Positions 1 through 4,783 of a stretch of DNA of 9,163 nt are shown here, piece after piece. Below the pieces are notes generated by a model. That model worked only from the letters and a program-made list of their open reading frames with translations, was not told the DNA's origin and made no database searches. Origin of the DNA: Chitinophagales bacterium (GTDB lineage: Bacteria > Bacteroidota > Bacteroidia > Chitinophagales > UBA2359); assembly GCA_020631035.1 (NCBI GenBank), contig JAHDIA010000205.1, forward strand, positions 1-9,163. Reading direction: 5' to 3'. How positions within the stretch are numbered: the stretch's first letter is position 1; the number at the start of each line of letters is the position of its first letter. A program made the translations under genes and the position numbers.

Positions 1-460
1 ATTGTACCCCAATAAACTCATCACTGGCATACATAAATGGACGAATGTACAAAGAGGAACCATCTTGGGTTGGCACCCACTCTCTATCTAGGTCCAACAA
101 TTCTTTTAATTTTTGAAGAAAAACCTCCTCTGGTATTTCTGGCATTGACATTCGGACAGCTGACTTATTGAATCTGCGAATATTTAATTCTGGTCTAAAC
201 ATCAACACATCTCCATTGCTTGCTTTTTCAGCTTTCATGCCTTCAAAAATGGCTTGGCCATAATGCAACACCAAAGTGGCAGGACTCATTTGGATACGAT
301 CAAATGCCTGAATGACACCGTCATCCCAAGCACCATCTTGATAAGTCATAATGAGCATATGATCAGAAAATACCCTTCCAAATGGGATATTGTCAAAATC
401 GACCTCTGAAAGACGAGTTTGTGTATTTTTTATAATTTTAGTGTTTGATGATAAAACCAT
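1..460 (-). CDS. ilvE: Branched-chain amino acid aminotransferase, N-terminal part (cut by window edge)
   Basis: This gene encodes the N-terminal 153 residues of a class IV (fold type IV) PLP-dependent branched-chain aminotransferase, which interconverts Leu/Ile/Val and their 2-oxoacids using glutamate/2-oxoglutarate in the cytoplasm. Family hallmarks seen are FSDHMLIMTY (31-40), the WDDGVI segment (45-50), SPATLVLHYGQAIFEGMKA (59-77), FRPELNIRRFNKSAVRM (88-104) and SLYIRPFMYASDEFIGV (136-152). These match the large BCAT type, usually about 350-360 residues, so somewhat under half of the protein is present and the PLP lysine lies outside the window. The ATG at 458-460 is chosen because the characteristic N-terminal block begins shortly after it and AT-rich noncoding DNA lies upstream. 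No Shine-Dalgarno sequence is evident. The identification is firm; substrate preference is inferred from the family. Confidence 0.93.
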   Translation of the reverse strand, partial: MVLSSNTKIIKNTQTRLSEVDFDNIPFGRVFSDHMLIMTYQDGAWDDGVIQAFDRIQMSPATLVLHYGQAIFEGMKAEKASNGDVLMFRPELNIRRFNKSAVRMSMPEIPEEVFLQKLKELLDLDREWVPTQDGSSLYIRPFMYASDEFIGVQ

Positions 461-488
461 ATATAAGAATGTTTTAATTGTTGATAAG

Positions 489-509
489 ATACCAAAAAAT
501 ATTTGGTAT
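489..509. repeat. Perfect 8-bp inverted repeat near the aminotransferase start
   Basis: The arms ATACCAAA (489-496) and TTTGGTAT (502-509) are perfectly complementary around a 5-nt AT spacer. The dyad lies 28 bp upstream of the minus-strand aminotransferase start, inside its presumed 5' leader. It could be an operator for a dimeric repressor or a hairpin in the leader RNA. No U-run follows the hairpin on the minus strand, so an intrinsic terminator is unlikely. The function is unknown. Confidence 0.5.
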
Positions 510-521
510 GATCCATTTAGT

Positions 522-554
522 AATGATAAAATGATAACTTATTATATTATCATT
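522..554. repeat. Iterated AATGATAA motif: two direct copies plus one inverted
   Basis: Two abutting copies of AATGATAA (522-529 and 530-537) are followed after 9 bp by the inverted copy TTATCATT (547-554). A partial ATGATAA also occurs at 637-643. Such iteration can mark a regulator binding site, but the motif is AT-only apart from one G and the surrounding DNA is very AT-rich, so chance is a real alternative. Confidence 0.4.
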
Positions 555-705
555 GCCAACTAAATTGTATAGGAATAAAAGATATTGGATACTTTGATAA
601 AATACACACCAATAAAAAGAAAAATTATTTAATTATATGATAATTGTTGAATATTTATATGTATTTAAAAAAGCGTTCAATGGCCATTTTCCCCCTAATT
701 TTATG

Positions 706-713
706 CAAAGATA
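706..713 (-). promoter_or_regulatory. Possible -7 element for the aminotransferase
   Basis: Read on the minus strand this is TATCTTTG, a perfect match to the Bacteroidota -7 consensus TANNTTTG. There is no TTG at the expected -33 distance, which lies within 733-737, so the assignment is tentative. It would give a leader of about 240 nt. Confidence 0.35.
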
Positions 714-723
714 TTAGAAAATG

Positions 724-755
724 TTGTCATGACACTAATTAAAACACTACTTTTG
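724..755 (+). promoter_or_regulatory. Bacteroidota-type promoter for the HolD-like gene
   Basis: TTG at 724-726 is followed after 21 bp by TACTTTTG at 748-755, matching TTG-N19-21-TANNTTTG recognised by the primary sigma factor of Bacteroidota. Transcription would start near 760, giving a leader of about 30 nt before the ATG at 793. Its spacer overlaps the expected -33 region of the divergent minus-strand promoter. Confidence 0.65.
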
Positions 756-792
756 ATATATCAATTCAATAAAAATCAATTTTTTACAAAAA

Positions 793-1254
793 ATGTCGTC
801 TGAACAAACTGCTTTGCCTTGGCTCTTTGCCCCAAAACAACTTTTCTTTTGGCAAGAAAAGCAACTAAATTTTGAAAATATTGACTTTCAAGATAAGCCC
901 TTGTGGGTTTTTACTCCCAAAATGGAGCCCCAAGATCAAGAGTTATTAGAAAATATCTTAAAAGCAGTGTCTTATACCAAAGCGCAATATTGTGTAATAG
1001 AATTAACCCAAGAGGAACAAGTAAATTTTGCTGAGTGTTGTAAAAATGCCACATTTCAATATGCTTTGGTCTTTGGTTTGTTACCCGCTCAATTGCTTCT
1101 TAACATAAATCCCAATTTACATCAGATTTTTAGCTTGAACAACATTCAATTTTTGTGGTCATTGGACTTAACAAGCATTAACGATTCTCAAAATCGTTCC
1201 CATAAAAAAATGCTTTGGCAACAATTACAGCAATTATTTTTATCAAAGGGATGA
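793..1254 (+). CDS. Small protein, candidate HolD-like DNA polymerase III psi subunit
   Basis: This is a 153-residue cytoplasmic protein without signal peptide or membrane segment. Most annotation pipelines would probably call it hypothetical. Its layout resembles E. coli psi (HolD, 137 residues), the clamp-loader accessory protein that links the loader to chi and SSB. A hydrophobic strand (LWVFTP, 37-42) leads into an acidic helix (ENILKAVS, 53-60), then a strand (QYCVIEL, 65-71), another strand ending in FG (YALVFG, 90-95) and a C-terminal helix NRSHKKMLWQQL (134-145). That helix parallels the psi C-terminal pattern N-P-x-x-R-x-x-LWQQ as I remember it. The family assignment is inference from motif order, not a search result. 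The ATG at 793 fits the promoter ending at 755. The stop codon overlaps the convergent reductase gene by 12 bp, so neither gene has room for its own terminator between them. Confidence 0.5.
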   Translation: MSSEQTALPWLFAPKQLFFWQEKQLNFENIDFQDKPLWVFTPKMEPQDQELLENILKAVSYTKAQYCVIELTQEEQVNFAECCKNATFQYALVFGLLPAQLLLNINPNLHQIFSLNNIQFLWSLDLTSINDSQNRSHKKMLWQQLQQLFLSKG

Positions 1255-2250
1255 CAAAAACTCCATAGTATCCACTCCGTCGGCATAGTCCGAAAGTGCA
1301 GGTGACTGTGCTTGCCCTAATGGAGTCAAGCCTTTGGCATTGCCAAGCACACATTGAATTTCGTTCTCTCTTTCTTTAATGATTGCTTGCCACTCATTGT
1401 CATCTTTGTAATATTCATAATAGACAACACTGATGGGGGAGACTATCGCATTGTTTTCTTTGAGCATTACAAAATCACTGGCAAGATGCTCTTCTCTATT
1501 GAGTAGCATTACTGAGCGTTTGTAATCGTAATTGTTTTTGTATTTGTTGTGATTTATTAAGTATTGGTAGTTCTCCCAATTGTCTAATAATTGGGTAAAG
1601 TCATAATCTTGAGGAACATACAATTTAGAGACATTGCGACATCCCAAACCAAAATAGCTAAACACATCAATTGCTAGTTGTTGTAAATCCTCAGCACTCT
1701 CTTGACCATCTAAAATGGCTACAGAATTTCGATTTTTTCTGATAATGTGTGGGTATTTTTTGAAATAATACTCAAAATAGCGGCTACTGTTGTTGCTTCC
1801 AGTGGCAATGATGGCGTCAAAACCCTTGAGTAAATCCACTACTTCATAGTGTTGGGTAAAATTGGGATCAATTTGCTCTAATTGTTTGAATAGGTACTTG
1901 ATTAAAATGTCATCTTTACTAGAAAGTTTGATTTGTGCCTTATGTCCAGCCAAAAATACACACAAAAAATCGTGAAACCCTACCAATGGAATATTGCCAG
2001 CCATTACCAAGCCAACTGTTTTTTTAGGCCTTTCTATCTCAATTTGCTCGTATTTTTTCAACCAATTCCGTAATTTTGTCGGACTTAGGTAATTTTGACA
2101 AATGGCAGAAAGAGCTTTTTGCTGATTTTCAATACTAAACCAAGGGTTGTGTATAGACACTTTATTTAATAAGCCTTTTATTTCAGGATTGTTCAAATCA
2201 ATTGTTTTTGCTAGCTTGCCAAGCATATTTAGCTTGTTTTCTAAGGTCAT
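1243..2250 (-). CDS. LuxC-family acyl-CoA reductase
   Basis: This is a 335-residue cytoplasmic enzyme of the LuxC/acyl-CoA reductase family, a branch of the aldehyde dehydrogenase superfamily. Such enzymes reduce acyl-CoA or acyl thioesters to aldehydes with NADPH through a cysteine thioester. Visible landmarks are the nucleotide-binding stretch VGLVMAGNIPLVGFHDF (79-95), ATGSNNSSRYFEYYF (149-163), the presumed catalytic Cys204 in YFGLGCRNVSKLYVP (199-213) and the C-terminal PLGQAQSPALSDYADGVD (310-327). The frame stays open upstream to 2391, but the extra 47 residues are low in family character and cover the likely promoter, so the ATG at 2248-2250 (MTLENKL) is preferred. The gene is divergent from the ferredoxin and overlaps the convergent HolD-like gene by 12 bp. 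Bacteroidota carry this family without luxAB, so bioluminescence is not implied. The physiological substrate is unknown. Confidence 0.88.
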   Translation of the reverse strand: MTLENKLNMLGKLAKTIDLNNPEIKGLLNKVSIHNPWFSIENQQKALSAICQNYLSPTKLRNWLKKYEQIEIERPKKTVGLVMAGNIPLVGFHDFLCVFLAGHKAQIKLSSKDDILIKYLFKQLEQIDPNFTQHYEVVDLLKGFDAIIATGSNNSSRYFEYYFKKYPHIIRKNRNSVAILDGQESAEDLQQLAIDVFSYFGLGCRNVSKLYVPQDYDFTQLLDNWENYQYLINHNKYKNNYDYKRSVMLLNREEHLASDFVMLKENNAIVSPISVVYYEYYKDDNEWQAIIKERENEIQCVLGNAKGLTPLGQAQSPALSDYADGVDTMEFLSSL

Positions 2251-2298
2251 GTGAAACTTTTTAGTACTGTAAGTAGTTATAAAAATGACTTTTCGGCG

Positions 2299-2306
2299 CA
2301 AAATTA
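2299..2306 (-). promoter_or_regulatory. Possible -7 element for the LuxC-family gene
   Basis: The minus strand reads TAATTTTG, matching TANNTTTG, about 48 bp upstream of the preferred ATG at 2250. No clear TTG is present at the -33 distance. Its position supports the shorter start, because a transcript from here could not encode the upstream in-frame extension. Confidence 0.4.
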
Positions 2307-2384
2307 CACAATGATAAAGGGATGGCGTAGTTAAGCTCACTATCTTTATAAAAAACATAAATTGAAAAGCATAAAAGTACAAAT

Positions 2385-2723
2385 ATGGCAATAATTATAA
2401 CAGATGAATGTATCAATTGTGGGGCTTGCGAACCAGAGTGCCCCAATAATGCAATATATGAAGGTGGGGTAGAATGGGCCATTTCTGATGGAACCAGTGT
2501 CACTGGAAGCTATAAAATGAAAAATGGAGCGGAATTGGAAGTGGATGCTCAAAATGAACCAGTTAGTGATGAGTTTTACTACATTGTTCCTGATAAATGT
2601 ACGGAATGTATTGGTTTTCACGAAGAACCGCAATGCGCAGCTGTCTGCCCTGTTGATTGCTGTGTGCCAGATCCAGAAAATGAAGAAATATTGCTAGATA
2701 GAAAAGAGCGTTTGCACTTATAA
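2385..2723 (+). CDS. 2[4Fe-4S] dicluster ferredoxin
   Basis: This is a 112-residue acidic soluble electron carrier. The first cluster motif is Cys9-x2-Cys12-x2-Cys15-x3-Cys19-Pro. The second is Cys72-x2-Cys75-x8-Cys84-x3-Cys88-Pro, with the widened x8 spacing seen in the Allochromatium/YfhL-like dicluster ferredoxins, and two further cysteines at 92 and 93. Each tetrad binds one [4Fe-4S] cluster, with the CP-cysteine of one motif completing the other cluster. About 50 residues (21-71) separate the motifs, longer than in classic 55-60-residue clostridial ferredoxins. The gene is head to head with the LuxC-family reductase, an arrangement I associate with Bacteroidota genomes, and is followed by its own terminator. 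The redox partner cannot be read from sequence. A weak -7-like TATCTTTA lies at 2341-2348 without a matching TTG. Confidence 0.93.
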   Translation: MAIIITDECINCGACEPECPNNAIYEGGVEWAISDGTSVTGSYKMKNGAELEVDAQNEPVSDEFYYIVPDKCTECIGFHEEPQCAAVCPVDCCVPDPENEEILLDRKERLHL

Positions 2724-2744
2724 TAAAAAAAAATATATTGTAGT

Positions 2745-2774
2745 AAACCTCGTCAAAAGTGGCGAGGTTTTTTG
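2745..2774 (+). terminator. Intrinsic terminator of the ferredoxin gene
   Basis: The arms AAACCTCG (2745-2752) and CGAGGTTT (2763-2770) form an 8-bp stem around a 10-nt loop, and the right arm runs into a T-rich tract (2768-2773). It lies 22 bp after the ferredoxin stop codon. Confidence 0.85.
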
Positions 2775-2776
2775 TT

Positions 2777-2806
2777 TTGGTTTAAATTGCGGCAAGTTTA
2801 CATTTG
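2777..2806 (+). promoter_or_regulatory. Bacteroidota-type promoter for the first secreted paralog
   Basis: TTG at 2777-2779 is separated by 19 bp from TACATTTG at 2799-2806, a full match to TTG-N19-21-TANNTTTG. It begins directly after the ferredoxin terminator and would give a leader of about 55 nt before the ATG at 2867. This supports independent transcription of that gene. Confidence 0.7.
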
Positions 2807-2866
2807 AAACTTTATTTGTATTCTTGTCGTAATAGATAAGACATCACCTCTAAATGATATGCCAAA

Positions 2867-3415
2867 ATGGAAAAATTACTACTTTCTTCCTTAGGTGTGG
2901 TGTGCTTACTTATTTTTACGCTCCCCCTATTTGGTCAATTGGAACTTGGCTTTGAAACCGAGTTTACTGACGAAGATAAGTATTGCGCAACCCTATTGCT
3001 CAAATCCGCTGAAGGAAATGAACAGGCAATAGGCACCTCTTCTTTTTTTGTAGAGTACAATAAAGAAGCTTTAAAATTTGACTCATATACGTCAAAATCT
3101 TTTGATCAGAATAACAAATGTGTCAATGATCAGGTAGCTCCTTATACCAATCACAATTTTGATGCAAGTTATCCTGGAATCATCAATACAACCATTTTCT
3201 TGAAAAATCCGAAGATGGCTTGTCCTACTGTAGATGACGATGGCTTAGAAATCGCCACTGTTTGCTTTACCATCACAGATAATAAGCAATCAAGTGAGTT
3301 GAAATACAATCCAGAATTTACCAACTTGGACAAAGCTACTTTAAAAGTTGAACTTTTTAAGGATATGCAATTTCGAGAAAGTGATGATCCATTAAATGGA
3401 GCAATTACAAAATAA
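2867..3415 (+). CDS. Exported protein with a cohesin-like beta-sandwich module, no T9SS tail
   Basis: This is a 182-residue protein of unknown function. Residues 1-23 form a Sec signal peptide (MEK, hydrophobic core, then LFG-Q), so export across the inner membrane is likely. Residues 38-170 align without gaps to residues 37-169 of the next gene. By hand I count about 54 identities in 133 positions (about 40%), including four conserved cysteines (40, 85, 119, 133), GTSSFF (56-61), the YN at 64-65 and NTTI (107-110). The pattern of short beta strands suggests a cohesin- or adhesin-like beta-sandwich; this is inference. Unlike its paralog it stops right after this module. A terminator follows 20 bp later with no remnant of a sorting domain, so it seems to be a genuine short form, either periplasmic or exported by another route, rather than a recently broken copy. 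Confidence 0.8.
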   Translation: MEKLLLSSLGVVCLLIFTLPLFGQLELGFETEFTDEDKYCATLLLKSAEGNEQAIGTSSFFVEYNKEALKFDSYTSKSFDQNNKCVNDQVAPYTNHNFDASYPGIINTTIFLKNPKMACPTVDDDGLEIATVCFTITDNKQSSELKYNPEFTNLDKATLKVELFKDMQFRESDDPLNGAITK

Positions 3416-3434
3416 GTGAAAACTTAATGCGTGC

Positions 3435-3470
3435 AAAATGCCAAGCTTATTTATGAGCTTGGCATTTTTT
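3435..3470 (+). terminator. Strong intrinsic terminator after the first secreted paralog
   Basis: A 13-bp perfect stem pairs AAAATGCCAAGCT (3435-3447) with AGCTTGGCATTTT (3456-3468) around an 8-nt loop, with a T6 run at 3465-3470. The 213-bp AT-rich spacer that follows (3471-3683) shows no clear TANNTTTG promoter for the next gene. Confidence 0.88.
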
Positions 3471-3683
3471 ATGTGATTTTATTGTTAGAATTATTTGAAA
3501 TCTAAGTTTTTTTTGAAATTTTTTAAAAGATAATATTGCCCTTAAATGATTGATTATTAAATAAATAATTAATTATTAGATCAATTAATTTAATTCAGCC
3601 CTAAACATTGATTGAAACCTTGTCTAAATACAGTTCGTAAAAGAGAGTAACATTATTTTAGAAAAACGACAAAACTACTAATT

Positions 3684-4502
3684 ATGAAGGGCTGGAGTAT
3701 AATTTCGGTTTTATCATTGGTGATGTGTATCACCACCAATGCACAGGAGGCGGACCTCCGCTTCGCAACCCAACTAGATTGTGCCAAAGCACAATATTGT
3801 GCTACAATAGAGATGCGTTCATCTAATGACTTTGGTTTCGGTTTAGGAACATCATCCATCTTCTTCACTTATAATGCTAGAGCAGTAAAATTTAAGTCAT
3901 ATAAATCTTTAAATTTTGACGAGCAGAATAAGTGTATTTTAGATCAATTCTCTCCTTACAGCAATCACCAATATGATGGTGTGAGTCCAGGTAAATTTAA
4001 TACAACAATTACGTTGGATATAGTCGAAGCGGCTTGTCCCAATGTTGGACCTGAATACATCCCTGTTGCTGAGGTATGCTTTGATATTTTAGATCCTGCT
4101 AAAAAAGTAAATTTAAAATTCTCTGAAAAGCATACACACCTAGATTTAGCAGAGGAGCAAATTCAAATGGTGGAGAAATTAAATTTTAAAAATAAAAACC
4201 AAAGACTTACTTGTAATGATCTTAGACCAGAAGAATTGTTTACCAATAGTTTGGTTATGAGTCTAAGCCACAATCCCGTCGAAAAATTTGTCAATCTCAA
4301 TATTTTATCCAAAGAGGATGATGTATTTACACTTGGCTTGTATGACTTGACTGGTAAGTTGGTTCTAGAGAAAAAAGTAGAAGTCTTTAAAGAAATTCAC
4401 TCGGTAGTTCGCTTGGATATGGAAGAATTGCTCCCAGGAGTTTATCTTCTTAAGAATTTAAACAATCCATATACCAATGAACTAAAGATAGTGAAACAAT
4501 AA
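3684..4502 (+). CDS. T9SS-exported protein: cohesin-like module plus type A sorting domain
   Basis: This is a 272-residue secreted protein of unknown role. Residues 1-20 are a signal peptide (hydrophobic core, then TTNA-QE). Residues 21-169 form the same four-cysteine module as the upstream paralog (Cys39, 84, 118, 132, with GTSSIFFTYN at 55-64), plus extra cysteines at 33 and 177. Residues from about 190 to 272 are a type IX secretion system type A C-terminal sorting domain: SLSHNPVEKFVNL (193-205), LYDLTGKLVLEKK (219-231), LPGVYLLK (250-257) and the terminal KIVKQ. Such domains direct passage through the outer membrane, and the domain is usually removed, leaving the passenger released or surface-attached. 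The ATG at 3684 gives a proper signal peptide. A terminator on each side suggests a single-gene transcript, though no clear promoter is visible. The passenger function cannot be deduced; adhesion or matrix is a guess. Confidence 0.87.
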   Translation: MKGWSIISVLSLVMCITTNAQEADLRFATQLDCAKAQYCATIEMRSSNDFGFGLGTSSIFFTYNARAVKFKSYKSLNFDEQNKCILDQFSPYSNHQYDGVSPGKFNTTITLDIVEAACPNVGPEYIPVAEVCFDILDPAKKVNLKFSEKHTHLDLAEEQIQMVEKLNFKNKNQRLTCNDLRPEELFTNSLVMSLSHNPVEKFVNLNILSKEDDVFTLGLYDLTGKLVLEKKVEVFKEIHSVVRLDMEELLPGVYLLKNLNNPYTNELKIVKQ

Positions 4503-4540
4503 AATAGTTGTTATTCATAATTAAGCTTATAGTTAGTATG

Positions 4541-4567
4541 GCCGCAATGAGGATTGCGGCTTTTTTT
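4541..4567 (+). terminator. Intrinsic terminator after the T9SS protein gene
   Basis: The GC-rich arms GCCGCAAT (4541-4548) and ATTGCGGC (4553-4560) form an 8-bp stem with a GAGG tetraloop, followed by seven T residues (4561-4567). Confidence 0.9.
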
Positions 4568-4609
4568 ATTTTAGTAAAGTCATTTTTTTTTATTAAATTT
4601 AAAAACAGA

Positions 4610-4765
4610 ACCGACAAGGCACCCAAACAAAATATCCTACGCCCGATGGTAATGGATACCCCACAGTAGGGGCAGTGCTTTATGCCTGCCCTAAACGAGG
4701 AGTAGTAATGGACAGCGGGGACACACGATGCAAACGAAGTTCCCAAACGTTCCGTCCCAATCCTA
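4610..4765. other. GC-richer structured intergenic island, candidate dispersed repeat
   Basis: Between the T9SS gene terminator and the convergent E1 stop codon, about 150 bp stand out from AT-rich flanks: roughly 51% G+C over 4621-4760 by hand count. The segment holds several hairpin possibilities: GGTA/TACC (4648-4651 with 4657-4660), CCCC/GGGG (4659-4662 with 4669-4672), and GGGCAG/CTGCCC (4670-4675 with 4686-4691) with an inner GC/GC pair. The last two share bases and exclude each other. It is open to translation for 68 codons on the plus strand (4603-4806, with no ATG near the start) and also on the minus strand from a TTG at 4746, but neither frame has a convincing start or family. It could be a high-copy intergenic repeat, a small structured RNA or a decayed insertion. 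Which of these applies cannot be settled here. Confidence 0.4.
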
Positions 4766-4783
4766 CAAAAGTAAATTTAAATT

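Larger units (their letters stand above)
461..792. other. AT-rich divergent intergenic region
   Basis: This 332-bp spacer lies between the divergent aminotransferase and HolD-like genes and has no convincing gene. It contains an 8-bp dyad (489-509), an iterated AATGATAA motif (522-554), a possible minus-strand -7 element (706-713) and a good plus-strand promoter (724-755). If the minus promoter is used, the aminotransferase mRNA has a leader of roughly 240 nt, which leaves room for post-transcriptional control. I recognise no riboswitch in it. Confidence 0.6.

Noticed and set aside
655..687. A 10-codon minus-strand reading frame (MAIERFFKYI) in the aminotransferase leader that could be an attenuation peptide.
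   Set aside because: It is not enriched in Leu/Ile/Val beyond two Ile, no terminator/antiterminator pair follows it, and such a short frame is expected by chance.
2251..2391. An N-terminal extension of 47 codons for the LuxC-family gene.
   Set aside because: The extension lacks family similarity, overlaps the upstream region of the divergent ferredoxin (including its ATG), and a -7-like element lies inside it.
4450..4746. A 98-codon minus-strand frame with a HCPYCG motif and a hydrophobic stretch.
   Set aside because: It starts with TTG, runs through the terminator and into the antisense of the T9SS gene, and its CxxC falls in the GC-rich island. It is more likely fortuitous than a zinc or membrane protein.
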